A stretch of DNA of 64,000 nucleotides, from positions 1 to 64,000 of the forward strand of contig CASFXY010000008.1 in assembly GCA_949298805.1 (NCBI GenBank), written 5' to 3'. Made by a program: the position numbers and the translations under genes. The notes beneath the pieces are model-generated. The model had not been told where the DNA came from, made no database searches, and saw only the letters and a program-made list of their open reading frames with translations. The stretch comes from an uncultured bacterium. GTDB lineage: Bacteria; Cyanobacteriota; Vampirovibrionia; Gastranaerophilales; Gastranaerophilaceae. Shown piece by piece: positions 26,104 through 35,110 of this stretch (position 1 is its first letter; every line of letters starts with the position of its first letter).

Positions 26104-27792
26104 ATGAAGAAAAAAAATAAATATAAAATAAGAAACTTACTTACATTTCTCGAAAATAAAACAAAAACTTTTGAAAATAAAATTGCTCTTGGAACAAAAG
26201 TACCTTATGGCTGGAAAGAGTTTACATATAAAGGAATAGGTCTGCTTTCCAGAAAAATTGCCAATTGGATGATAAACGACACCAAGCTTCTAAAAGGTGA
26301 TAGAGTTGCTATTTTGTGCGAATCAAAGCCTGAATTTGGTGCTTGTTTTTTTGCTTCTGCACTTTGTGGAACTATTTTTACACCTTTAGACATTAAACTC
26401 ACATTACATGAACTGCGAATAATACTTAACGATTGCAGACCAAAAGTGCTTTTTACAAGTAATCAATATTTTAATGAAGCATCTATTTTAAAAAACGAGC
26501 TAACATTCATCGAACATCTTGTATTGATAGATGAATCTCCAATTCAAACAAATATTACAACAATTTACAATCTTAACAATAACTATGAAGGTAAATTCAG
26601 ACGACCGCATTTGCGCTCTACTGCTATTTTAATTTATACATCCGGTACTACAGGCTCTCCAAAGGGTGTTGAAATTACCTATTTAAACATGCTAACTCAG
26701 TTAGAATCTTTGGAATGGGTACGCGATATCGTTTTTCCTGAATATGGTAAAACAGATATTGCTGTGCTGTCAATCTTGCCAATGAATCATCTTTTTGAAC
26801 TTACTGTCGGCTTTACGTTGTTTATGAATTGGGGTCTTAGTATATATTACACCTCAAGCCTGCGTCCTAACGATATCCTTGATATAATGTGCGAAAAAAA
26901 TATTAAATTTATGATTGTTGTGCCTGCTTTTTTAAAACTTTTAAAGTCAAGCATTGAAAATAAGCTAAATTCAGCCTCATTGTATAAAAGAACATTGTTT
27001 AAATTTGCATACAAAGTTGCAAAATTCATCCCTTTTACTTTTTTAAAGAGAATTATGTTTAGTGAAATTCATAAACGTTTTGGCGGACAATTTAAAGGCT
27101 GCATAACAGGTGGTGCACCTTTAGATATAAATGTGGGAAGATTTTTTGAAAGAATTGGAATACAAATTTATAACGGCTACGGTTTGACTGAAACAAGTCC
27201 TGTCGTTAGTGTAAATTGCCATGACAGAAAAAATTTAGCATCAGTCGGCAGACCTTTAAAATGTTTTGAAGCAAAGATAGACAAACAAACAGGAGAGTTG
27301 CTTTTAAAAGGATTAAGCGTAATGAAGGGCTATTACAACAAGCCCGAGCTGACAAATGGTGTAATAGATTCTTTCGGATGGCTGCATACCGGTGATTTAG
27401 CAAAAATTGATAAAAAAGGTTTCTTGTATATAACAGGCAGAATAAAAAATATGATAGTACTTTCCGGCGGTAAAAAAGTTTTTCCCGAAGAAGTTGAAGC
27501 TATTCTTGAAAATTCGAATAAATTTAAAGAACTTTGTGTATTTGGTTATTCAAAGACTCAAGGGGCAAAAGAAGGTTGCGAAGATGTTGCTGTAGCTATA
27601 TTACCAAATGATAACATCATTGATAGTTGTGATTGCAATAAAATTATTAGAGATGAAGTAAAACTATTGTCACAAAAGCTTGCACCATACAAAAGACCAA
27701 CAAACATTTTTATAGTAAAAGAACCGCTTCCAAGAACAACAACAAGAAAAGTGAAACGAAATAAATTAAAAGAACAGCTTGAAGTTACATAA
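26104..27792 (+). CDS. AMP-forming acyl-CoA synthetase (fatty acid-CoA ligase family)
   Basis: 562 residues from ATG 26104, preceded by GAGG at 26094-26097; an in-frame GTG at 26080 would sit at the transcription start and is rejected. Motifs of the adenylate-forming family are all present: the P-loop YTSGTTGSPKG (about residue 178), NGYGLTETSPVVS, GWLHTGDLAKID and the hinge GRIKNMIVLSGGKKVFPEEV. A C-terminal catalytic lysine lies in TTTRKVKR. It activates a carboxylic acid, probably long-chain fatty acid, to the acyl-CoA via acyl-AMP. The substrate is inferred from overall resemblance to FadD-like enzymes. The 3' end overlaps the convergent amrS gene by 8 bases. Confidence 0.88.
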   Translation: MKKKNKYKIRNLLTFLENKTKTFENKIALGTKVPYGWKEFTYKGIGLLSRKIANWMINDTKLLKGDRVAILCESKPEFGACFFASALCGTIFTPLDIKLTLHELRIILNDCRPKVLFTSNQYFNEASILKNELTFIEHLVLIDESPIQTNITTIYNLNNNYEGKFRRPHLRSTAILIYTSGTTGSPKGVEITYLNMLTQLESLEWVRDIVFPEYGKTDIAVLSILPMNHLFELTVGFTLFMNWGLSIYYTSSLRPNDILDIMCEKNIKFMIVVPAFLKLLKSSIENKLNSASLYKRTLFKFAYKVAKFIPFTFLKRIMFSEIHKRFGGQFKGCITGGAPLDINVGRFFERIGIQIYNGYGLTETSPVVSVNCHDRKNLASVGRPLKCFEAKIDKQTGELLLKGLSVMKGYYNKPELTNGVIDSFGWLHTGDLAKIDKKGFLYITGRIKNMIVLSGGKKVFPEEVEAILENSNKFKELCVFGYSKTQGAKEGCEDVAVAILPNDNIIDSCDCNKIIRDEVKLLSQKLAPYKRPTNIFIVKEPLPRTTTRKVKRNKLKEQLEVT

Positions 27793-28786
27793 ATACTCCA
27801 TCGCATATTGTATTACAGTAATTGCATCGTGAGAATTCATCAATATTGTATTTTGTTACGTTATACATATCTCGCTCTATTAAAAGCGAGCCGCATTTTT
27901 TGCAATAAGTCGACGAATGTCTTATGTCCCTTACATTACCAATATAGACATAATTCAAGCCGATATTTTTTGCAATATTATATGCCTTTAAAAGAGATTG
28001 TAACGAAGTTTTTGCAAGATGTGTCATTTTATATGCAGGATGAAAAGCACTAAAATGAATGGGCACATCCTTCCCTAAATTTTTTATAATCCAGCTACAC
28101 ATCGCCGATATTTCTTCATCACTGTCGTTTATACCCTCGATTAATAAATTTGTAATTTCCAGCCAAGCATTAGTAGAATGTTTGATAAATATTAATGTTT
28201 CTAACACTGTATCAATATTTGCCGCACAGTATTTTTTATAAAAATCTCTTGAAAAAGCTTTTAAATCGATGTTAACTGCATCCATTAGAGGGAAAAGTTC
28301 ATTGCGTACTTTCTTGCTTGCATATCCTGCACTGATTGCAACTGTATGAATGGATTCTTGTTTTGCTATCAATGAAACATCAATTGCATATTCGTAAAAC
28401 ACAATTGGGTCATTATAGGTGAATGCTATACTGTTGCAGTTGTGCATTTTTGCAGCATCAACAATATTTTGTGGAGTCAAATACGGCAAATTAAAAGGAT
28501 TGGCTTTTGTCTTAGTAATAGTATAATTTTGGCAAAACTTACAGCCCATATTACACCCGTAAGTTCCAAACGATAATATATTTGCAGACGGAAAGAAATG
28601 AAATAACGGCTTTTTTTCTATGGGGTCAATAGCAAGACTTGTGATATGTCCGTATGATAAAAAACTGATTTTATTTGATTTGTTTACACGTAAATGACAA
28701 AAGCCGCTTTGTCCTTCCCTTAGTCGGCAGTGCCTTGGGCAAACTTCACAAATTAAAACATTATCGTCAGATTTTGTATAATTCAT
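27785..28786 (-). CDS. amrS: AmmeMemoRadiSam system radical SAM enzyme
   Basis: 333 residues. The radical SAM motif GCNMGCKFCQNY (CxxxCxxC) follows an N-terminal cysteine cluster (CEVCPRHCRLREGQSGFC), and the C terminus has two more CxxC pairs (CKKCG and CNYC), possible extra Fe-S or zinc sites. The arrangement matches the AmrS family, whose genes travel with Memo-like AmrB and AMMECR1-like AmrA; here the partner is a divergent fused gene 52 bases away. The chemistry of the system is not known. ATG 28786. Confidence 0.9.
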   Translation of the reverse strand: MNYTKSDDNVLICEVCPRHCRLREGQSGFCHLRVNKSNKISFLSYGHITSLAIDPIEKKPLFHFFPSANILSFGTYGCNMGCKFCQNYTITKTKANPFNLPYLTPQNIVDAAKMHNCNSIAFTYNDPIVFYEYAIDVSLIAKQESIHTVAISAGYASKKVRNELFPLMDAVNIDLKAFSRDFYKKYCAANIDTVLETLIFIKHSTNAWLEITNLLIEGINDSDEEISAMCSWIIKNLGKDVPIHFSAFHPAYKMTHLAKTSLQSLLKAYNIAKNIGLNYVYIGNVRDIRHSSTYCKKCGSLLIERDMYNVTKYNIDEFSRCNYCNTICDGVFM

Positions 28787-28838
28787 AGAATATATTATAA
28801 TTTATTTTATAATTTTTAAAAATATGCGGGGTGACAAT

Positions 28839-30158
28839 TTGAATATTAAAAAAGCACAAGTTGCAGGTATATTTTACCCAAACAATGAAAATGAAATTCA
28901 AGAACTTATATGCCAATACAATAAGCAAATTCAAAATGATACAATTTATAAATCTCGTCTGGTTATTGCCCCGCATGCCGGATACAGGTTCAGTGGTTTT
29001 GGAACATATTTATCGTTAAAACATCTTAGTGGTAATAATATTTTTATTTTTGCACCTGCACATAAGCACTATGTTGAAGGTATTGCCCTTTGCAATTATG
29101 ATTATTTTGAAACTGTAGCAGGGAAAATACCTGTTGATAAAATTACTAACAATAATTTAATCAACAATTATAAACTTGAATGCAATAATGAAGCATTTGA
29201 AGACGAACATGCAATTGAGGTTATGTTACCGTTTTTAAGTTTAATAAAAGATGACATTAAAATTATTCCCATTCTTGTAGGTAATTGTTCGCCAAATTTA
29301 ATTTATGAAATTATTTCGGATTATTACCACGATGATAACAACTCGTTTATAATCTCAAGCGATTTAAGTCATTTTCTTTCAAATGAAAAAGCAGTTAAGA
29401 CAGACAATCTGACTGCCAATATGATTGAAAATTGCGAATGTAGGAACTTTCAGAGAACGCAGGCATGCAATGCCAGTGCAATTTGTGGTGCTGTTTCTTT
29501 TGCAAAGTCAAATAATTTTTCATTTATCAGACTTGACATGCGAAATTCATCACAAGTTACAAATGATAAAAACAGTGTTGTAGGTTACGGCAGTTGGATT
29601 TTATATGAAGGTGAAAAAAATCATTATATAAAGCTTTATTACGCAGATTATATTAAAAATATTTGTTATAAATCCATAAAACAACAAGGTAAAATGGATA
29701 TTAAATCATGCCCGTCGGTACTCAAACAATGCGGCGCATGTTTTGTAACACTTGAAAAGAATAATGCTCTAAGAGGCTGTATAGGTTCAATTGTGGCATA
29801 TAGGGAACTTATATATGATTTAATTCAAAATGCATACTTAAGCGCGTATAAAGACCCAAGATTTTTGCCGATTAGGGATGATGAAATTAATGAAATTACT
29901 ATAAAAATTTCACTCTTAAGCCCACCTGATGAAATATTTTTTGATAACGAAGAAGATTTGCTTAATAAAATCGTACCTTTTAAAGACGGCATAATTTTAT
30001 CTGATGCAAATAAACGCGCAGTTTATTTACCGAGTGTTTGGGAACAACTCCCTGATAAAAAAATATTCATTAATTCATTAAAACAAAAAGCAGGATTCAA
30101 TGCGGATTATTTTTCAAATAGCCTTAGGGCATACAAGTTTTACAGTGAATATATTTAA
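28839..30158 (+). CDS. Fused AmrB (Memo-like) and AmrA (AMMECR1-like) protein
   Basis: 439 residues. Residues about 1-260 are a Memo domain: AQVAGIFYP, VIAPHAGYRFSG, FIFAPAHKHYVEG, EHAIEVMLPFL and ISSDLSHFL. These carry the histidines and acidic residues of the dioxygenase-like metal pocket. Residues about 275-439 are an AMMECR1 domain (GACFVTLEKNNALRGCIGSI, LSAYKDPRF, then LPSVWEQ). TTG 28839 is preferred as start because GGGGTG at 28828-28833 is well spaced from it and the family begins just before AVAGIFYP; ATG 28824 would overlap that site. Together with amrS it forms the complete AmmeMemoRadiSam set. The stop overlaps the convergent MFS gene by 4 bases. Confidence 0.88.
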   Translation: MNIKKAQVAGIFYPNNENEIQELICQYNKQIQNDTIYKSRLVIAPHAGYRFSGFGTYLSLKHLSGNNIFIFAPAHKHYVEGIALCNYDYFETVAGKIPVDKITNNNLINNYKLECNNEAFEDEHAIEVMLPFLSLIKDDIKIIPILVGNCSPNLIYEIISDYYHDDNNSFIISSDLSHFLSNEKAVKTDNLTANMIENCECRNFQRTQACNASAICGAVSFAKSNNFSFIRLDMRNSSQVTNDKNSVVGYGSWILYEGEKNHYIKLYYADYIKNICYKSIKQQGKMDIKSCPSVLKQCGACFVTLEKNNALRGCIGSIVAYRELIYDLIQNAYLSAYKDPRFLPIRDDEINEITIKISLLSPPDEIFFDNEEDLLNKIVPFKDGIILSDANKRAVYLPSVWEQLPDKKIFINSLKQKAGFNADYFSNSLRAYKFYSEYI

Positions 30159-31513
30159 AAATCTCTTGCCTTGACACCATTTTTCCAATTTTCTTCAATT
30201 TTTTCAAGCGCAATACCTTTTGTCTCTGGAACAAGGAAATAAACGAAGAATAAGCATATAACACATATTATGACAAAAAGCCAAAATGTATGCGCAGCGC
30301 CAATATTTTTCAACATTACAGGAAAACTAAAAGTAATAATGAAATTAAACACAAAATTTGAAACCATGCATATACTCATTCCCACTCCACGCACTTGAAG
30401 CGGGAAAACCTCTGAAATTAGTGTCATTCCAACAGGTCCCAAACTAAATGCAAAACAAACTATATAAAATAACAGGCTTCCTACTGCAAACCATTTTACA
30501 AGCGAGCCCAATTGCGGCGCAAAGGCAAATACGCAACCCATAATTATTAAACTAAACATAACGCCTGTCAAACCGATGTATAAAAGAGGTTTTCTGCCAA
30601 TTTTATCACTGTATGCTATTGCAACAAATGTCATTAAGAAATTAACAATTCCAATTAAACTTGTTGCATAAATAGCAGTTTGATTGCTGTCAAAACCTGC
30701 AAGCTGGAATATTGTAGGCGCATAATATATGATTGTATTCACACCTGTACAAATTTGAGCAAACATTATACCGATACCAACTACAAAAGGCATAATCAGC
30801 CATTTTTTAAATTGAAATTTACCGCCTTTATCAGTGTTAAAAGATTTCTTTATTTCAGATATTTCATAATCGGTATCTATTTCACCCTGAATCTTGATAA
30901 ATGCATTTTTTGCTTCAAAATCGCGCCCCTTTAATACTAGCCATCTTGGTGTATCGTTTAAAAACAACATTCCAACAAATAAGACAGCAGCAGGTGCAAC
31001 ACCTGCAAGCAACATTAAACGCCAAGTGTATTCAAAGTGTGAAAAGAAAGAATTTACTAAATATGAAAAAAGTATTCCGGCGGTTATTGCAAGCTGAAAT
31101 AATGACACAAACATGCCGCGTTTCTCTTTAGGAGAAACTTCTGATAAATACAGAGGTGCAGCAAAATTTACCGCGCCAACTGCAAAACCCGTAAACATTC
31201 TGGCCGCTATAAGTTGTGCAGGGCTTTGCGCGACGGCACAAAAAATTGAACCAATGAAAAACATTACAGCTGTTGCAATAATAATAGTCTTTCGACCAAA
31301 AATATCGGCTAATTTACCATTAGAAGCAGCACCCAACAGTGCACCAATCAAAACAGAGCTGACAAGAAAACCTTGCTGAAAGTCGCTTAAACTCCAAGTT
31401 TGATTTATATATAATAGGGCACCTGAAATAACACCGGTGTCATATCCTGAAAGCAGACCGCCCAAGGCAGCCATAAGAGCTGTAAAAAATAACCAAAAAT
31501 CATTTTTCTTCAT
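30155..31513 (-). CDS. MFS sugar porter
   Basis: 452 residues, about 12 transmembrane helices with a central cytoplasmic loop rich in K, D and E (about 200-240). Sugar-porter family signatures are present: GYDTGVISGALLYI, GKLADIFGRKTIII, YLSEVSPKEKRGMFVSL, WRLMLLAG, DTPRWLV, SDKIGRKPLLYIG and FLVPETKGIALEKIEENW. It takes up a hexose or pentose by proton symport; the sugar cannot be told. It is transcribed alone, divergent from the TolC-like gene. Confidence 0.9.
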   Translation of the reverse strand: MKKNDFWLFFTALMAALGGLLSGYDTGVISGALLYINQTWSLSDFQQGFLVSSVLIGALLGAASNGKLADIFGRKTIIIATAVMFFIGSIFCAVAQSPAQLIAARMFTGFAVGAVNFAAPLYLSEVSPKEKRGMFVSLFQLAITAGILFSYLVNSFFSHFEYTWRLMLLAGVAPAAVLFVGMLFLNDTPRWLVLKGRDFEAKNAFIKIQGEIDTDYEISEIKKSFNTDKGGKFQFKKWLIMPFVVGIGIMFAQICTGVNTIIYYAPTIFQLAGFDSNQTAIYATSLIGIVNFLMTFVAIAYSDKIGRKPLLYIGLTGVMFSLIIMGCVFAFAPQLGSLVKWFAVGSLLFYIVCFAFSLGPVGMTLISEVFPLQVRGVGMSICMVSNFVFNFIITFSFPVMLKNIGAAHTFWLFVIICVICLFFVYFLVPETKGIALEKIEENWKNGVKARDF

Positions 31514-31558
31514 GACATAAGAATAACAGATTTATTAAAAACATGCCATAACTTAATG

Positions 31559-31587
31559 TTGATGATAAGATTAAATTGTAATATAGA
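31559..31587 (+). promoter_or_regulatory. Candidate promoter of the TolC-like gene
   Basis: TTGATG (31559-31564), 17-base spacer, TATAGA (31582-31587), about 15 bases before the GTG start at 31602; predicted leader is very short. Confidence 0.4.
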
Positions 31588-31601
31588 CATACGGGTAAGA
31601 A

Positions 31602-32897
31602 GTGAAGTATAAAATAATAATAATTCTATTATTAATATCTGCTTGTCTAGGCTCGCATGCAATTGAAGATATTAAGCAAATTACACTCGATGAAGCCATT
31701 AATATTGCAATTGAAAACAGTATTGAATTAGATACTCAAAAACTCAATGTTGAAATAGCAAAAAATAATATTAAGTCCGCAAACAGATTGCAAAACCCAA
31801 GTATTGACACATATTGGAATATGGGCTCGGCAGGAATGGGCAATCCGCATTCTGTTGGCATCTCGCAGATGATTGAGTTGTTTAAGCGTAAAAATCGCAA
31901 GAAAAGTGCAATTGCCAGTCATCAAGTAACTGAAGAATCTTCTCGTTACATAAATTTTGACTTAAAAATGGATGTAAGGGAGGCATATATTAATCTTGTA
32001 GCTGCAAAAAGCATAGCTGCATCACTTGAAGTTGAAGAAAAATTACTCAGCGACATTAATGCAATTGTTAAGCAAAGATACAAGAATGGAGATGCAACAG
32101 AAACAGACGTTATACAAGCAAACATATCATTAAACCATGTTAAAACACTGCTAAATACTGCACGTACAAACATATTAGCTTCTCGATTTCAATTTAACAG
32201 TGTTATGGATACTGACCCTATTTATGATACAAATGTTATTACTTTTGATGATGACGAAAATTTCGACATGCTTCTTACTCCTTCACCAAAGTCCGATTTG
32301 CCTTCATTTAGTGATATTCTGGCACTTGCCGAACAACACAGATATGATTTAAAAATTGCGCAAAAAGAAATTGAAGTTGCAAAAAATAACCTTAAAATTG
32401 CTACAAGTCAAAGGGTTCCTGACATTGAAATATCGGCAGGTTACTTATATCAACCAATCGGAATGTCCGGTGAAGGCAAATTTTTGAATGGTGCGTATGC
32501 GGGTGCAAGTTTAGTTAATTTACCAATTTTATATAATTATTCTCCTGAAATTAAAAATGCAAAATTAGAAATTGAAAAAGCGCAATTAAAATATGCTGCA
32601 GCTCAAAACAATGCATTTGCAAATTTAAGCAGTGCTTATGAAAAATTAATCAATGCAAGAGTTAATTTAAACTATTATACTGACAGTTTGATTGAAGATA
32701 CCAAAATGATGATGAGAACATCAAAAAAGAATTATGAAGAAGGAAAAACGGATTTAACATCACTGATTGTAATTGAGCAGTCTTACAGGTCAATTATAGT
32801 AGGTTATGCATACGCACTTTCACAATATTATTCATGTTGGATTAATTTCTTGCGCGAAGTCGATGTTGAAAGCCTGCCCCAAACGGCTGCATTATAA
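31602..32897 (+). CDS. TolC-family outer membrane efflux protein
   Basis: 431 residues with a signal peptide (MKYKIIIILLLISACLGSHA) and the TolC coiled-coil and beta duplicated pattern: ITLDEAINIAIENSIEL, LKMDVREAYINLVAAK, KQRYKNGDATETDVIQANI, then the second half FSDILALAEQHRYDLKIAQKE and NYEEGKTDLTSLIVIEQSYR. It forms a trimeric outer membrane channel used by inner-membrane pumps or export systems. The start is GTG 31602 after GGGTAAG. No intact fusion protein or pump adjoins it. It is the only intact outer membrane channel gene in the window, while both drug-pump loci here are broken. Confidence 0.9.
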   Translation: MKYKIIIILLLISACLGSHAIEDIKQITLDEAINIAIENSIELDTQKLNVEIAKNNIKSANRLQNPSIDTYWNMGSAGMGNPHSVGISQMIELFKRKNRKKSAIASHQVTEESSRYINFDLKMDVREAYINLVAAKSIAASLEVEEKLLSDINAIVKQRYKNGDATETDVIQANISLNHVKTLLNTARTNILASRFQFNSVMDTDPIYDTNVITFDDDENFDMLLTPSPKSDLPSFSDILALAEQHRYDLKIAQKEIEVAKNNLKIATSQRVPDIEISAGYLYQPIGMSGEGKFLNGAYAGASLVNLPILYNYSPEIKNAKLEIEKAQLKYAAAQNNAFANLSSAYEKLINARVNLNYYTDSLIEDTKMMMRTSKKNYEEGKTDLTSLIVIEQSYRSIIVGYAYALSQYYSCWINFLREVDVESLPQTAAL

Positions 32898-33461
32898 TTA
32901 TTTTTTCGATACAGACCCATTATCTTTAATGTAAAATCTCCAAGGAAGTTCAGTTGCCTTTTTTATTCCAATTCTTGTTGTTTGCACAATATCTGTATCG
33001 GGTATATCATAAAATTTTTCAACCCAGACAATTGAGTTTTGCGCGCAAGTATCAATTTCATTGAAGCTTTTTGTAATACCAAGTGCTTTGCATAATTTTG
33101 CAGGACCAGAGCAAAGTCTGAAATCTGATGTAAAAAGAGGCTCTAATGCTCTAATCAAAACAGCACTGCCAATTCCTTCAGGCTCGGTAACAATATTTGC
33201 GCAATAATGCATGCCGTATGTGAAATATACATATAATGTACCCTCTGGCATAAATAAAGTTTTTGAGCGCTTAGTAATGCCGCAATACGCATGGCATGAC
33301 TCCTCATCCTGACGATATGCTTCAGTCTCAACGATTATACCTCTTAATACTCTATTATCAGACAACCTTACACACAGTGCACAACCAAGCAAATTTTTTG
33401 CCACAATAATGGGATGATTAGAATAAAATTCCCTCTTTATTTTTTTACAAGCATTATTCAT
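32898..33461 (-). CDS. mpg: 3-methyladenine DNA glycosylase (AAG/Mpg family)
   Basis: 187 residues, the usual bacterial length. Family blocks: AKNLLGCALCVR, RGIIVETEAYRQDEESCHAY (with the catalytic Glu in ETEAY), LFMPEGTLYVYFTYGMHYCANIV, VLIRALEPL and the C-terminal GPAKLCKALGI. The enzyme flips out and removes alkylated purines such as 3-methyladenine. Convergent with the TolC gene with no gap. Confidence 0.93.
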   Translation of the reverse strand: MNNACKKIKREFYSNHPIIVAKNLLGCALCVRLSDNRVLRGIIVETEAYRQDEESCHAYCGITKRSKTLFMPEGTLYVYFTYGMHYCANIVTEPEGIGSAVLIRALEPLFTSDFRLCSGPAKLCKALGITKSFNEIDTCAQNSIVWVEKFYDIPDTDIVQTTRIGIKKATELPWRFYIKDNGSVSKK

Positions 33462-33512
33462 TTAATATTTATAGCAAAACTGTCACTTACTTTCAAATAA
33501 AACATATAAATA

Positions 33513-33541
33513 TTGACATAAATATTTTTTTATATTATTGT
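33513..33541 (+). promoter_or_regulatory. Promoter of the DtxR-regulator operon
   Basis: TTGACA (33513-33518), 17-base spacer, TATTGT (33536-33541). The -10 element and start point fall inside the operator-like palindrome at 33540-33575, the classic layout for repression. Confidence 0.6.
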
Positions 33542-33575
33542 TAGTTAAGCCTAACAATTGTTAGGTATAACTAAC
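33540..33575. promoter_or_regulatory. Double DtxR-type operator
   Basis: GTTAGTTAAGCCTAACAA followed by TTGTTAGGTATAACTAAC: the halves match as reverse complements at 16 of 18 positions. Each half is itself an imperfect dyad of the TTAG(N6)CTAA type, resembling DtxR/IdeR boxes (TTAGGTTAGCCTAACCTAA). It overlaps the -10 of the operon that encodes a DtxR-family protein, which points to autorepression by two dimers. Confidence 0.7.
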
Positions 33576-33586
33576 AAAGGAATAAT

Positions 33587-34651
33587 ATGAAACTTTCATC
33601 TGTAGGAAAATTCTTAGACCAACCTCTCATCTCAAACACACTTGCAAGAAAAATGCCTTTAATTTTAGGTGCTACAGCGCTGTGTTATGGGATAAAAGAT
33701 ACCTTATCGCAACCGACTGAAAACAGAAGAAATCAAGGAATTAGAAATGCAATAATATTGGGAAGTATAACAATTTCATCAGTCCTAGCTTCTAAATTCA
33801 TAAAAATAAAAGGCGAGAAGCTTATTGAAACCTTACCCAAAAAAGATATTTTATTGGAACAAAAAAATGCAATTACTCGCTTTATAACAAAAAATGAACA
33901 CATTTCAAAAAATACGATTGATATACTTGAGAAAGCTAAAACAAGAATATTGAGCCTAAAGGATACTGACAATCTATTAAACCAATTAAAAGGGAAAAGA
34001 AACTCGCAGGAACTTATTTCCACTCTTTTTGGTAAAAATCATAATATAACAAGCGGTGAAATTCTAAGCGAAATATCAAAACTTTCTATTATGGGATTTG
34101 TACCGGTTATCAGCGGCATATTCGGAGGAATTGCTGCTGATATGTTTAGTTCGCAATGCACAAAGGAGAAAACTCAAAATAAGATTAAAGAAGGTGTGTA
34201 TCAATTTTTTGCAAATATATTTTTATGTAATGTCGGCGCAGGAACATTCTTATTTGCAGCAGAAAAGCTAAATCAAGCAGGTGTTATAAAAAATCTGACA
34301 CCGTTAAAAAAATCAGTTGCAATCTTAGCTGGAATACTTGCAGTAGGCGTTTTGGGCGGTAGTTTTATAGCAAATATTATCGGTGATAAATTAATTAACC
34401 CTTTAATAAACAAATTCTGCGGTAAAAAAACTATGTCCGCTAGGGAAAATAATGAAAGAAAACCTGAGGCGCTCGATATTGCACTTCATACTGATGACAT
34501 TGCAACAGCCGGTGTTTTATCAGGTGTAAAATGGATTTGTCCGCTTTTACCTGTTATGTATCTGGTTTCAGGCTATAGGACGGCAATAGGATATAGAAAC
34601 TGTAAAAATACTCATCAGCTTGACAAACACAAAAATCAACAACATAATTAG
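33587..34651 (+). CDS. Hypothetical multi-pass membrane protein in DtxR operon
   Basis: 354 residues. Predicted membrane segments lie near residues 25-40 (MPLILGATALCYGI), 50-70 (AIILGSITISSVLASKF), 165-190 (IMGFVPVISGIFGGIAADMF), 205-225, 245-270 (SVAILAGILAVGVLGGSFIANII) and 305-325. No transporter family is recognised. An AAGG-type site precedes ATG 33587. It is the first gene after the DtxR operator, and the regulator gene follows 3 bases after its stop, so its product is likely made under metal (iron or manganese) control. An ion-handling role is possible but not shown by sequence. Confidence 0.72.
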   Translation: MKLSSVGKFLDQPLISNTLARKMPLILGATALCYGIKDTLSQPTENRRNQGIRNAIILGSITISSVLASKFIKIKGEKLIETLPKKDILLEQKNAITRFITKNEHISKNTIDILEKAKTRILSLKDTDNLLNQLKGKRNSQELISTLFGKNHNITSGEILSEISKLSIMGFVPVISGIFGGIAADMFSSQCTKEKTQNKIKEGVYQFFANIFLCNVGAGTFLFAAEKLNQAGVIKNLTPLKKSVAILAGILAVGVLGGSFIANIIGDKLINPLINKFCGKKTMSARENNERKPEALDIALHTDDIATAGVLSGVKWICPLLPVMYLVSGYRTAIGYRNCKNTHQLDKHKNQQHN

Positions 34652-34654
34652 TTA

Positions 34655-35071
34655 ATGGATAAAAATCTAACTTCAAGTCTTGAAGATTATCTTGAGTCTG
34701 TTTATTTAATTTACAAAAAATATAACTCTGTAAAGGCTATAGATGTGTCACGTGCCCTCGGTGTAAGCAGGGCATCGACAACGGAAGCCTTAAAAAAACT
34801 GAGCGAAAAAAAACTGATAAATTATGGACGCTATGATGCGATATCTATTACAAAACAGGGTGAAAGCATTGCCAAGGAAATTATAAAAAAACATAATTCT
34901 CTATATAATTTCTTTCGCGAGGTGCTTGGTGCATCAGACACAGAGGCGCAAACAAATGCATGTGCAATAGAACATATTATTTCTCAAGATATTTTAAAAC
35001 GAGTAATTGCCTTTACTGAATATTATCGCAAGAATTACGAAAACGAATTTAAAAATAACTTTTACTCATGA
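34655..35071 (+). CDS. DtxR/MntR-family metal-dependent repressor
   Basis: 138 residues: an N-terminal winged helix (VKAIDVSRALGVSRASTTEA, then KKLINYGRYDAISIT) plus the helical dimerisation/metal domain, without the SH3 domain of long DtxR. Metal ligand positions by family alignment: D11 and E14 (EDYLE, as D8/E11 of MntR), H80, and C103/E106/H107 (NACAIEH). MntR has Glu where this protein has C103, while DtxR has Cys in its ACRWEH segment, so Fe(II) sensing is suggested. It binds DNA as a metal-loaded dimer. The operator at 33540-33575 upstream of its operon is the likely site. Its stop codon lies inside a 20-bp inverted repeat. Confidence 0.88.
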   Translation: MDKNLTSSLEDYLESVYLIYKKYNSVKAIDVSRALGVSRASTTEALKKLSEKKLINYGRYDAISITKQGESIAKEIIKKHNSLYNFFREVLGASDTEAQTNACAIEHIISQDILKRVIAFTEYYRKNYENEFKNNFYS

Positions 35072-35110
35072 TTTTCTTTGTGTTATCATCATAACACAAG
35101 GAAAATCATG
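35067..35110. promoter_or_regulatory. 20-bp inverted repeat spanning dtxR stop and transporter start
   Basis: Left arm 35067-35086 (CATGATTTTCTTTGTGTTAT) and right arm 35091-35110 pair at 19 of 20 positions, with one G-U, around a CATC loop. The left arm contains the TGA stop of the regulator gene and the right arm ends with the ATG of the following DHA2 gene. No T-run follows. It may be an operator (the core TTGTGTTAT-N4-ATAACACAA is MarR-like in style) or a translation-blocking hairpin. Confidence 0.6.
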
